This document shows positions 31,885 through 42,344 of a stretch of DNA of 64,000 nucleotides, in pieces; the stretch's first letter is position 1, and every line of letters begins with the position of its first letter. Origin of the DNA: Tribonema minus. Its lineage: Eukaryota > Sar > Xanthophyceae > Tribonematales > Tribonemataceae. A program made the translations under genes and the position numbers. The notes under the pieces were generated by a model that was given only the letters and a program-made list of their open reading frames with translations, did not search any database and was not told the origin of the DNA. The stretch spans positions 1 through 64,000 of the forward strand of contig JAFCMP010000501.1 in the NCBI GenBank assembly GCA_017506865.1. Direction: 5' to 3'.

Positions 31885-32842
31885 TCAACCTCCGACGCAC
31901 TGGTCGCCGGCAGGCTCCGGCGTGACCGCGGAGTCTCGTATCACGACGCCGGCGGCGCGGACCGCCGCCACGTCACGGCGCGCGCGCGCCCCCCGCAGGC
32001 GCCGCTGCAGCTCCAGCGGCAGCCGCTGCGCGCGGCGCAGCAGCTGCGCCGCCGCCGCGTGGCCGCGCATGTCCGCAACGGCCGCGGGCGCGCGCCCGAA
32101 CGCGTCGCACGGCGCGCCAACGTCTATGCCCGGCTGCGCCTGGAGAATCGCGCGCAGGCAGCGCAGGCGGCCGTAGTACGCCGCGAAGAAGAGGCAGTTA
32201 CCGAGGCCGGCGCCGTCGCAGGGGGCGGTGAGGTCCACGCCGAGCGACGGCAGGCGCGCCAGGACGCGCGCCGCGTCGTGGTAGACGGCAAGGTAGGCGG
32301 GGTGCGGCCCGAGCGCGGTCGGCAGCGAGAAGTCAATCGCGCCCAGAGAGACAAGGTCGTCGAGACCCGCCTGTCAGACGCGGCAGGATGAGTGAAGATC
32401 AGGTGCTGTCTGTTCTCGAGTGCCAAATCGTCGTTTCATGAGATCCTCGTGTGAGGCAGCAGGTCACGCCGCATGGGAGGCTGTGTGATTAAGCACTTCA
32501 GTGGAAAATGTGGTGTTTGCGTGACCAGACAGAGCATTAGCAGTTGAACAGTTCGAACTACATGCGTACATGGGTGGCACAGTCGCACAACAGGATACAC
32601 TGCGGGCCGTGAGTACTGACCAGTTCGTCCTCAGCTATCACTCTTGCTAGCTCTGAGGTGTGATGCTCTTGCACCCATAATTGATACTGCTCCGGTGGAG
32701 GGTCCCTGCTGGCTCCGTCGTTTGCATCGCGGAATGGCCCTGGCTCCTCGCCTGCCATCGCTGTTTCGAGTTCCGTATCTTCGTGTGCTGTCTCTTCCGT
32801 AGCGAAGGCTTCTTCTTCTGCGCCATCCTCGTCTGCCTGCAT
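31885..32842 (-). CDS. Ankyrin-repeat protein, two exons
   Basis: Exon 1 32621-32842 encodes an acidic N-terminus from MQADEDGAEEEAF. Exon 2 31885-32370 carries the repeats. The intron is GT-AG (CTG/GTCAGT to GACAG/GCG) and phase 0, giving 235 residues. Joining the exons completes the first helix pair, ELARVIAEDEL/AGLDDLV, at about residues 64-81. Later repeats include LGNCLFFAAYYGRLRCLRAIL and FGRAPAAVADMRGHAAAAQLL, with the family's small-residue turn and leucine-rich second helix; loop residues are GIDVGAPCDAFG-like. Ankyrin stacks bind partner proteins; the partner is unknown. The C-terminus is Arg/Ala-rich (about 180-235). The gene is head to head with CLUAP1 with 256 bases between starts. 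The opposite strand of exon 2 is open but arginine-rich and lacks a family signature. Confidence 0.75.
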
Positions 32843-33098
32843 GGTGTACGTCGTGGTGCTGGCACGCAGTGTGACTCTTCGACTTCTGCGAGAGATTCAT
32901 GTTTACGGCGGTTTTTCAAACGGCGTAACGACTTTACCTCGGGCCCGAACGCCTGGGAGGGACATTAACGGATTTCAAGTGCCAGTTGCCTGCGAAGTAG
33001 GTGCAGTTCTGTGAACGAGGTCTTCTGCCTGCATTCAGCAGTGCCGACAGCAGCTGTCACCCAAGGTTATCGGCTCTTGAAGCCCCTCAGCTCACAAG
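32843..33098. promoter_or_regulatory. Putative bidirectional promoter, ankyrin gene / CLUAP1
   Basis: 256 bases separate the two divergent start codons, so both promoters and both 5' leaders must lie here. No TATA box is seen. Sharing is inferred from spacing alone. Confidence 0.5.
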
Positions 33099-36000
33099 AT
33101 GTCCTTCCGAGAGCTGAGAAGTGAGCACCACGCTCAGCAGGGCACAGGCAAAAAAAGCTCCTTGACTGACTGTCGTGTGCAGGTCTGACTGCTCGCTGCT
33201 GCTTTCGCTGTTTGCAGATTTCACGGAGATGATGCGGGCATTGGGCTACCCAAGACTCATATCCGTAGACAACTTCCGCACTCCGAACTTCGAGCTCGTA
33301 GCAGACATCCTGTACTGGTTAGTCAAGCGGTATGATCCAGATGTGCCCATCAGGTGAGGATATGACAACAGTGACTGTACCTTCATAGCAACTGCCATGA
33401 TCTGTTGCACTGCACTGGGCGCTGATCACGTACCTGTCCCGATTATGGTGAGCTGCCGGCTTGCATGCAATGCCGCATTCACCTTCACTCTCACCTGCTG
33501 CACTGGCAGCACCAACAGCCCTCAGCGTCCAATGAAGCCGTGACATCCGCCAAGCCAGGCGAGTCTCTGAAAGACGACCCCCCCACCCTCTCCAACCCCC
33601 CCCAATGCAGCGACAACATTGAGTCCGAGGGCGACCGCGTCGACTTCCTGCTCGGCGCGGCGCAGGCGATGGCGGCCAAGGCGCACATCCGCATGAACGC
33701 GCGCAAGCTCTACAGCGCGGACGGGCACGCCGTGAAGGAGCTGCTCAAGCTGGCGACGGTGCTGTACCGCGCGTCGCGCGCGGAGGAGGACGCTGCCGCG
33801 GAGGGCGAGGACGCGTCGGACCCCGCGCCGCTGGCGTCACAGGTGCAGATTGAGTTGAAGCTTTCAAGGGTGGGGGCAAAGCTCTGAGTTGAAGTAATCG
33901 GAGGGGTGGGCCGCGTACGAGCCCTGTCTCGCAGCCCTGCTCAGTACTGTTTAAATTGACGTCGTGATGCGCCAGGGCGCATTCGCTGGTGCGCACAGTA
34001 CTCCTGCGCATTGCGATTTGAGTTGTCAAAAGGGCAAGCCACGTACGAGCCCGGCTCTCAGGCTCGGTCATGCTGCGGCTCCGTGTTGCAGTGCTCAACA
34101 GGGTGGGGTCGTCACCGCAGATGCTGGCGACACCGCGGCGGAACCGGCTGCGCTGGTGGTGAGGAGCTTGTGTGCTGGGCGCGGTGCGCAGCGCCTTTGT
34201 CGCAGTGCTGGCAGGAGCGGCATCGACATGCCACACCACTGCAGCACGCCGTGGTGTGCAGGGGGGGAGACTGCTGTCGGCCCGCAAACTCTTGCAAGCC
34301 GCTGCGGTGCAGATGTGCTGGCGGCCTCGTCTATGGTTGATGTCAGCAGAGGCCTGCGCAGTGCCTGGCGGCAGTGGCGCTCTCGTGCTGAGCTGCTGGA
34401 AACCCTGTGCTGGTGTCACGGACGGGTTCGCGAGATGCAGAGCGGACGACGTGCCGTATGTACACCACCATGGCGCCGAGCAGCAAACTCACCCCGCACT
34501 GCATAGCACTGGCACTGTGCGGGGAGCGGGCATCAGCTCTCACGCTCAACCGCCATGCTGCATGCCCAACATGCGCTTTCATGGGCACCGCATTCAGCGC
34601 CTGCAGCCAGCGGGCCACGCGCGTGCGCACTTTTTGCGGGCAGCGCCACACGTGGCAATACGCGCTACCTCCCCCCAACTCTCTCGCCTCATCCGCTGCT
34701 GCATCCCCGCCTATCGCCGCGGCGGCAGCGGCGCGCGCAGCCCGTCCCGCGCTCCCGACGACGCCAACCACACTCTGACCGCTCACGTGCCTCCGCCACT
34801 GCCGCCGCGCGCCGCCACGTGCCGCCGCCCCCCCCCCCCCCCCCCCCCCCCGCAGCTCGGCAGCGTCAAGGAGGCGCGCGCGCTGGCGGCGGACATCACG
34901 GAGCGCGGCGCGCGCCTGCACGACCTCCTCGGCCGCGAGCCCGCGGCGCGGCGCGCGCGGCTGCGCGCGGCGGCGTTCCTGGAGGCGGCGACGGCGGCGG
35001 GCGGCAGCGGCGGCGGCGGCGGCGCGGCGGCGGCGGAGATGGGGCACGTGGAGGGGAGCCTGCGCGAGATCGTGGCGCGCGCGCGGGAGAACCTGGCGGC
35101 GCTGCAGCGGCAGACAGCGGACCTGGAGGCGGACGAGCGCGCGCTGGATGCGCGCATCAAGAAGGCTCAGGTGAGTAGGTGCTACGTGCGCATGGGCGGT
35201 AGTTGGCTGGTACTGGATCGCGGGGCTGTGTGAGGCGGTGGGGGCGCGATGTTGAGACGTGCGGCGGCGGCAGCGGGCGCAGCAGATGGCAGCGCGCACG
35301 TGGCCGGATGCTACAGGGCCATAGCTTGTGTTGTCACGCTGTTGTCGATCAGCGCATTGTTCAAACGGGCGGTGGTCGGCCTGTACGGGAGCGCGCGGCT
35401 GCGTGCGGCAGCGGCGGCGTGGTCTCAGCATGCGCATCATCAGATGCTGCAGACAGGTCGCTTTTGTGTTGCACAGTACGTGTCGGCAGACCCTGAGGCG
35501 GCGCGACGCGCGGCGCATGCGCGCATGGAAGTGACGGACGACAATGTCGCTGTGCACGAAGCGGTTCGTGCACTTGGGTGATCCTATACCTTATTGAGCG
35601 GTACAACACGCAGCCTGCGCAACTTAGGAGGCGCTTCTGTCGTGTTCACAGCAGTTGTGCGAATGATCAGACCTTCAAATGTGCTCACTTGTGCAATGCG
35701 CGCCACGGGCAGCATGGAGGCACTCCAGTTGCGCGGCAGCCTGCCGTACTTTCGCGCAATGTTGCAGGAGTTGTGTAATCGTCTCCCAAATCACTTTGCA
35801 CGTCGCGACCACCAGCGTCAATGTCTTTTCACCGAGCATGGCCTCACTATTCAACACACTCGGCATTCGTTTGTTGGCGTGCGCAGGGCGATCTGGAACG
35901 CAACGAGAAGCGGCTGCGCTCACTCGAGACGCACCGCCCCGCATTTGCGGACGAGCTGGAGAAGCTGGAGGCTGAGCTGCAGCGGTATTACGAGGTATGT

Positions 36001-39000
36001 ATGGCAGCACGTGTCATGAGGGGCACGGCTCGTGACGCGGTTGAAGTTTAACTTGTCCATGCGGCCTGCGTGCGGCCGTGTGTGTTGCCGTGCGTGCGCA
36101 CAGCTGGCGCCAGGACCGCCGGCTGCGGTAGCAATGCTCAGCAGTGATTGCGCATATTGAGGTTGGAGCACTTCACGTATGACGTGCTCATGTGCAGCCG
36201 GAGACGTGGCTGCGCGAGTGTTGCACCGCTCAGAAATTGGACAGTTGACACTTAAGAGCTGGATGCAGAGCCGAGCTTGCGTGAGCACCACGCTTCAGCG
36301 AAATGGAGGTGGAACGATGTGCCGTTCAGCAGCGCGGCCGCTGACCCGGAGCAGGCCGCCTTGCGCATGCCGTTGTCCGCGTCATGCCGTGTGTGTGCTC
36401 GCACGTGCACATGGCTCAGAAGTCTAAACTACCAACCAGCATGAGCTGGAACGTTCTCCTAATCGCGCAAGAACAATCGACTCAGTAAAGTCATTTTGGC
36501 CCGGGTGTCGCGCACTGCTCCCGCGTCAGGTCTACATGGTGCGATTCAGGAACCTGGACTATCTGGAGCACGAGCTGGAGCGCTACGCGGAGGCGGAGCG
36601 CGCGGAGATGGAGGAGCACAACCGCAGGCGCAACAGGAACGCGGAGAAGGTGAGTCACGGTCACGAGTTATGAGTCTTGAGTCGAGTCGCTGTGAGGCTC
36701 CGGAGTGTGCGGAGATGGAGGAGCACAACCGCAGGCGCAACAGGAACGCGGAGAAGGTGAGTCATGAGTCACAGTCACGAGGCCTGAGTCTTGAGTCGAG
36801 TCATCAACAGGCGGAGCACGGGGAGGTGGAGGAGCACAGCTGCAGGCGCAACCAGAATGCGGAGAAGGTGAGTCACGGTTACAAGTCATGAGTCCTGAGT
36901 CAGGTCGCCAACGGGCGGAACGTGCGGAGATGGGGAGCACAACCACAGGCACAACACGAATGCGGAGAAGGTGAGTCGCAGTTATGAGTCATGAGTTTTG
37001 AGTCGGGCCACCAACAGGCGGAGCACGGGGAGGTGGAGGAGCACAACCGCAGGCGCAACCGGAACGCGGAAGGTGAGTCGTGATCATGAGTCATGAGGTT
37101 TGAGTCGAGTCGCCAACAGGCGGAGCGCGCGGAGGCGCAACGAAAACGTCGAGGCTGTGAGGTGCGCTGTGCGTGAAGTAACGAGTGGAGTCATGATTCG
37201 AGTCGCCACAGACGGGCTAGCAGGCACCCTACATTCATCTCTCGCACGCACCGTACGTGTCACCTTTCAGGTCCGAGTTGCGTTCGGAAGCGCCGAGAAG
37301 TGCGGCGCGCTGAGCTTTGGCACGTGGTCTGCTACCGTATGTATGCTCATTAGCATGCTCAATCATCATGTATATCAATGCTGCCCTCGTGTATGCGCGA
37401 TTCTGCAGCTGCGAGCTGCACCCCCCGTGGACACTCCACCATAGGGCCGCCCCCCCCCCAAACAGTGTCCAGCTGAGCGCTGCTGTCTTCTATAACTTGA
37501 TGAGAAGTAAACCGAAGCGCAGCGGTGCTTCGCTCAGTGACTCTGCAACTGTACATGCAAGGTCAACTTTCAACGCAACTGTAAATGCGACGCCAACTTG
37601 CAACGATCTTCTGTTTGGCCGGTAGTGATGTCGCGCTGCAGAAACACGCCCTCCGCTGGCATGATTGCACGCTTGCACTCAGGCCGGTATTGTGTGCGTC
37701 AACATCATGCGTCTTTCCCCCGATAGAAACGGCGCTGCAGAAACGTGCGTACTGCGGGCATGGTTTTGCGGTCGCAGTGATGTGCGCATCACGTGCTTCA
37801 GCATCGTGTGTGTGTGTGCGTGTGTGTGCTGTGTGCACGTCGCCGCAGGTGCGCAAGGAGCAGCTCAAGCAGTTCATCGGCAGGGAGGCGAGCGAGGCGG
37901 CGGTGCAGGAGGAGCTGCAGCGCAGCAAGTGAGAACACGGACCTCCTCTGCACGTCCACTTGTTGCTGGGCGCATGGCGCACACGCGTGAAAGTATTTGT
38001 CCAGTGGTCAAGTACCTTTGAGCGGCACGTGCCGCGAACGAAAAATGAGCGTTCACTGCTGCGCCCAGGTAGCGTTGCGCCGCGCTGCGCAACAGTCGGA
38101 GCATCGGGCTACCAGGGCTTATTCACGCTGTGACGTGATTATGCTGTGGCAGCCTGCAAGCAATGTACAAGATGTAGGCCAAAGCTTAAGATGTGCCAGG
38201 TGCGCGTGACGACACGACCCCTCGACTTCCACATGACATGACGCTCAAGCCCAGCTTTATGGCAGCACGTGGAGACACGAGAACTTTCACGAGCCGCCAG
38301 CAACGCCATCCCTTGGACATCGAGCGCTGACACAGGGCATAGGCTGCACTTCAGCGTTGGTATCAGGGTCAGGGTCAGACGAATGTTAGGGCCAGGGCCA
38401 GACTTTGCACAGCTGTTCAGGCTGCTGACACGCTTGCTTGGTCCTCGCGTCAGGCCCAATGGCAGCGCTCAGGAGGATGCGCCAGGCCGCGCCCCCAGCG
38501 CCGGCGCCACTGACCGTAGGGATCAGCGCAGCCGCGCCGCCAATGGCGGCGGCGCAGGCGGCGGCGGCGGCGGCGGCGGCGGCGCGGCGCGGCCGGCCGC
38601 GCGGCGGCACAGCAGCAGCGCCGCCAGCAGCGGCAGCGACATCAACTCGAGCCGCAGCGCCACTGAGGTGAGATGGCTAGCTTGTGAACCAGAGTAAGTA
38701 TGAAGGTCAGAGTCCATTGCAGCTTCATCGCTGGGCTCACTTTGGCGACGCAGTGGTCTTCCAGCGCCGCTGCGTCCAGCATTATCTGACATGCTTGCAT
38801 TCGTTCACCCATGCACCGCGCCCATGGCAACCGCCAAAGTGAGATTGGATCCTGTGCCCTGCTCCCAAGTGCGCTGTCTACAGGACGAAGTGAATCTCAG
38901 CAACAGCGCGGCAGGGTCCAGCTCGTAGACTCTGACTCTGAGCCGGACTCGTGTCGGGTGCACGATGCAGCTGCAAATGCACACCATGCGCACCTCCTCC

Positions 39001-39287
39001 GCGCAGAGCTGTGACAAGACCCGCAAGTTCAGCACACACACACACACACACACGCGTGCACGCGTACAGTGCACTTCACACAAACACACCCCACACACAT
39101 ACTTGCATTGCACTCATTGGCACGTGCATTGTGCGTCCCCTGCGCCTCCGTCACCGCGCGTGCGCAGGACGAGATCAGCCTCAACGACAGCAGCGAGGGG
39201 TCGAGCTCCCTCATCAACGACGACGACGAGTCCAGCGAGGCGGACCACACGGGCAGCGCCAGCGGCAGCGACGACGAAAATTTCTGA
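33099..39287 (+). CDS. CLUAP1: Clusterin-associated protein 1 / intraflagellar transport protein IFT38
   Basis: IFT-B component needed to build cilia and flagella. Nine exons: 33099-33120, 33218-33353, 33611-33842, 34856-35170, 35887-35994, 36530-36649, 37849-37928, 38454-38667 and 39168-39287. All are GT-AG with matching phases, giving 448 residues (about 410 in animals). Exons 1 and 2 join as [20 protein letters not shown], a near-exact family N-terminus, followed by NFRTPNF and [10 protein letters not shown] of the calponin-like domain. Exon 3 has [18 protein letters not shown] and [13 protein letters not shown]. Exons 4 to 7 (residues about 130-310) form coiled coil: [42 protein letters not shown]. 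Exon 8 is a Gly/Ala/Ser insert. Exon 9 is the acidic tail ending SDDENF, like the DNDF end of animal proteins. Exon 6 is followed by a six-copy array of its own end and donor. Exons 3 and 4 have C-run acceptors. Confidence 0.95.
34828..34851 (+). promoter_or_regulatory. C24 polypyrimidine tract at the CLUAP1 exon 4 acceptor
   Basis: 24 consecutive C, then GCAG and the exon (CTC-GGC-AGC). The intron end has almost no other pyrimidine signal. The acceptor of exon 3 (33611) is similarly preceded by C-rich sequence at 33581-33604. Confidence 0.75.
36592..37207 (+). repeat. Six-copy tandem array of the CLUAP1 exon 6 end plus donor
   Basis: Units of about 93-116 bases start near 36592, 36690, 36807, 36910, 37013 and 37115. 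Each has a version of gcggagatggaggagcaca, then caggcgcaac..gaacgcggag, then a donor (AAGGTGAGTC in units 1-4, GAAGGTGAGTC in unit 5, lost in unit 6). Each ends in gagtc-rich intron. Unit 1 is the true exon end; divergence grows toward unit 6. Confidence 0.92.
37800..37832. repeat. TG microsatellite near the CLUAP1 exon 7 acceptor
   Basis: TG-rich alternation with single interruptions, ending about 17 bases before the acceptor of exon 7. A CA run of similar kind lies at 39033-39052, before exon 9. Confidence 0.7.
38880..38940 (+). repeat. Decayed copy of the CLUAP1 exon 9 start with its acceptor
   Basis: ctacag followed by gacgaagtgaatctcagcaa parallels the true acceptor and exon start at 39162-39187 (gcgcag, gacgagatcagcctcaac). 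Conceptual translation [14 protein letters not shown] matches [14 protein letters not shown], then meets a stop. It is a decoy acceptor about 285 bases before the true one. Confidence 0.65.
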
Positions 39288-39472
39288 ATGCAAACTAAGA
39301 TGCGCCGCATGTGATTCACAGCTCTCCACGCTCTGGTGCACATTTGCTGCCTGCATGTGTTTCTGTGCGTGAAGGCGAAACTTTCTGAATGCAGATGTGC
39401 ATCGGACGCAATTCACTCCGCTCCATGCTCTGGTGCGAGGATGCTGCCTGCATGTGTTTCTGTGCGTGCTGC
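39272..39472 (+). repeat. Duplicated CLUAP1 stop region and 3' UTR, about 100 bp twice
   Basis: The last codons and stop (gaaaatttctgaatgca) plus about 85 bases ending gcctgcatgtgtttctgtgcgtg are repeated once, starting near 39375 (gcgaaactttctgaatgca). Confidence 0.75.
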
Positions 39473-39746
39473 GAGGCGGTGACACGTGCTTGTCGCCGCC
39501 GTGGCAGATGCACGAGGCAGCAGCGGTGGTGGGGTGCGCGTGGAGTCTACACGAGCAGCATGGCGGCGGAGGCGGACCGTTGTGTGTGTGTGATGCTTGC
39601 CGTTTGCGCACTGCCATGCAGTACATCCTATGTACCCTGCAATCAAGTCACATCCTACCAGAGATGCCCCGTACTGCCATCGTCGCACCAGTCGCGCGTA
39701 GCGCGAGAAAAATTTTAACCGGTACCGGTACCAGTACTCAATAACT

Positions 39747-39866
39747 GGCGGCGTTTGAGTGGTTGTCGTTGCGACACTTTCAGACTGTCATACGACATGT
39801 AGATTCCTTACAGCTAGATGCCAATCATCTGGGCTTTTTCGCGCCCTGAGCGAGAATTAATAAAAA
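39747..39866 (+). mobile_element. 5'-truncated copy of the RLE retrotransposon (3' 120 bp)
   Basis: Matches bases 47757-47878 of the full-length element almost exactly and ends aattaataaaaa followed by gtac. Downstream gtaccag (39867-39873) also occurs at 39728-39734, twelve bases before the insertion, suggesting an imperfect target duplication with filler. Confidence 0.85.
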
Positions 39867-39870
39867 GTAC

Positions 39871-40909
39871 CAGCAGCTACCCGCAAGTTTAACTGGTGCG
39901 CTGTGACAAAAGGTACCAGTATACTGGTGAAACCGGTAAAAACTGGTCTGACCGGTTTTCGCCTATGGTACCAGTTTTTACAAGTGATGCCAGGGCTTTT
40001 CTCATATGCATAGCATACGTAGTATACCGTGTGATCAGTACATACAACTACAAAGGCTTCAGGAATAGTGCTTGTTGGGAGCTCGAGGATTCTAGGTTAT
40101 GCAGCCGAATGGACCCAAGTGCATAGCGCGCAGCTCAAAGCCTTACCCACAGCATACTAGCGCAGTATTTGCTCAAAGTGCACCCGTCACAATGCAAAGG
40201 CAGTCAGCAACATGTAGCCAGCAAAAGGATGGGCAGCATGCTCATATATAATTCTGCCTGTCACCTGTTCGACTTTCGCTCTGCAACTGGCACCCTTGCA
40301 CTTGTGGATCAGCAAACAACCTCTGTCATATGTGTAAACCAGGTTTTCATGTTTACGCAGCTGAAGCTTGAGCCTTTCGTTGGCTGCGACAGCGCATCAG
40401 AAGCGGATATGTACGCGAAAACAAATCCGATCCGGTGTTGCGTTCCTCAAAATGAATCCATCGCGTCCCACGTCGGTTGATGGATGCTTATGCTTTACAT
40501 CTAACCTGCTATCTCAGCCTGCAGAAGCTGCTTGTGCATTCAGCGACATCAAACAGTCGCGCATCATCAATCGGAAACTGCCACCTGTGTTCGATTTTTG
40601 CGCCACATGGACCGCTTGCATGCCATCACTAGCCGAACCCATATGTCAACAGCAGCATCAGTAGATCGATTCATGACCATATCTGCCAGTATACACCGTC
40701 CACCTGTCGGTGTCGTGTCGTGGGGTCCCCTTTGCACGCTGAACTAACTTAAAGGCACGAAAAGAATAAACTCGCTGAAAACGGTCTACTTGCATTTACC
40801 TGGTGGCGCCGGTCATCAGCTACGGCATCGGTACGTGTTTACGGGTTGCCTCACGCGGCCAGTTACCCGTACCGGTTAGCGAGCGGCAACCAGTTACCGG
40901 TTAAAAGTG
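39871..40909. other. Non-coding region with accggt / gtacc-rich sequence
   Basis: Short motifs accggt, ggtacc, ccagt and actgg recur at 39715-39740, 39900-39985 and 40850-40922. The middle (40000-40800) has only short frames without a family signature. These gtac-rich stretches are where retrotransposon copies have landed. Confidence 0.5.
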
Positions 40910-40922
40910 GTACAAAAACTGG

Positions 40923-41178
40923 CGCGCTTACGCTCGGCACTGTCGGCAGCGCTCCACATGGCGTACTCTGGCCGTGTCATGACACACATGGCAGAATCCA
41001 GGGGGGGGGGCACATGGAGGAGGACGTAGGGGAGGACCCCGAGATGCCATTTGGCGGCGGCGGCGTTTGAGTGGTTGTCGTTGCGACACTTTCAGACTGT
41101 CATACGACATGTAGATTCCTTACAGCTAGATGCCAATCATCTGGGCTTTTTCGCGCCCTGAGCGAGAATTAATAAAAA
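40923..41178 (+). mobile_element. 5'-truncated copy of the RLE retrotransposon (3' 256 bp) with 13-bp target duplication
   Basis: Identical by eye to 47622-47878 apart from one G in a G run. It is flanked by gtacaaaaactgg at 40910-40922 and again at 41179-41191. It includes the end of the parental ORF (HMAYSGRVMTHMAES). Confidence 0.92.
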
Positions 41179-41212
41179 GTACAAAAACTGGAAAAAAGTA
41201 CAATAAAAAGTA

Positions 41213-41213
<1 letters not shown>

Positions 41214-41284
<71 letters not shown>
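41214..41284. repeat. A71 homopolymer
   Basis: 71 consecutive A following an aataaaaagtac end. It is probably an expanded retrotransposon tail or a target of later insertion. Its length would be unstable in assembly. Confidence 0.85.
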
Positions 41285-41287
<3 letters not shown>

Positions 41288-42340
41288 CGTTAACGCCGAA
41301 AGGCGTGGCAGCGAATGCGGCTGGTTTGGTGGGTGGGCTGGGCTGCAGGGCTTGCAGGAGCTAGCACCAGCGGCCCCCAGGTGATGCCAGCGTGCGTAGC
41401 CCCTTCGAGAGAACTTCAAACGTGTGGTGGTGTCTCGGAAGCCCTGGCTGGCGTGCGGAGGAGGGACAGGGAGCGGCTTGGCGTGCTTGGAGAGCAAGCG
41501 GAGTCGGCTGCACGCCACGGCACCAACCACAAGTTACTAGCAGCGGTAAATGGCAATATCTTGTCAGGCTTGCAGCCTGCGGTGAGCCGTGACCTCGCTC
41601 ATCAAGGAGGCGATGCTTTACTTAGTTATATAGCCTTTCTCTCTAGCGTCAGCGCCTGGCGCCCAGTGACTCCCTCTGCTTATCTCTATGATATCGGGGT
41701 TCACGTAGATAGCCACAATCTCCAGTTCAGGGCCCATCATGGTGACCTTGGCCTGCATGAAAACTTTGAGATGGAGTCTGCGTGGAGCTGGGTGGCCCTT
41801 AGAAGGGTCTGTCTGTGGGGGGAGAGTCTTGCAGCTTTGTTTGGTATCCCTGCTAGTGTGTGGGGGACAGTCGCTTGCGGATGCTTTGTTGGGGGTGATA
41901 TGGGAGGCCCGGTGAACCACCGTCCCGCTCATCAAGGAGGCGATGCTTTGCTTAGTTATATAGCCTTTCTTTCTAGCGTCAGCGCCTGGCGCCCAGTGAC
42001 TCCCTCTGCTTATCTTTATGATATCGGGGTTCACGTAGATAGCCACAATCTCCAGTTCAGGGCCCATTATGGTGACCTTGGCCTGCATGAAAACTTTGAG
42101 ATGGAGTCTGCGTGGAGCTGGGTGGCCCTAAGACGGGTCTGTCTGTGGGGGGAGAGTCTTGCAGCTTTGTTTGGTATCCCTGCTAGTATGTGGGGGACAG
42201 TCGCTTGCGGGTGCTTTGTTGGGGGTGATGTGGGGGGCGGGGTGTGGCGTGCAAGCTTTGCATGCTACATCCAAGAGTGAGAACAAGGCGACACACCTAC
42301 AACATGGCATTTCCACAGCCACAAGTGGAATATAATAAAA
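41285..42340 (+). mobile_element. Second, different insertion ending ataataaaa-gtac
   Basis: This 1.06-kb block lies between gtacaaaa (41210-41217, running into the A71) and gtacaaaa (42341-42348) and ends in ataataaaa, so it behaves like another target-primed insertion at a GTAC site. Its interior is two copies of a 330-bp unit. A 321-residue frame (41315-42280) spans both units, but the opposite strand is also largely open, so coding status is unsure. It might be a non-autonomous element or a 5' part of another family. Confidence 0.5.
41597..42235. repeat. 330-bp tandem repeat, two copies
   Basis: Unit 1 41597-41926, unit 2 from 41927, beginning gctcatcaaggaggcgatgc. Copies differ at only a few bases. 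The length is a multiple of three (110 codons), so the frame SYIAFLSSVSAWRPVTPSAY continues through both. Confidence 0.9.
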
Positions 42341-42344
42341 GTAC

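Noticed and set aside
31600-32391. 263-codon plus-strand frame
   Set aside because: Antisense of the ankyrin exon, arginine- and alanine-rich; ankyrin pattern is on the minus strand.
34172-35233. 353-codon plus frame and 404-codon minus frame over CLUAP1 exon 4
   Set aside because: The plus frame is partly real (exon 4 only, 34856-35170); the upstream part is intron. The minus frame is a GC-rich shadow.
36592-37207. CRISPR-like array
   Set aside because: Regular repeats, but the units are diverged, contain exon coding sequence and have no spacer/repeat alternation; eukaryotic gene context.
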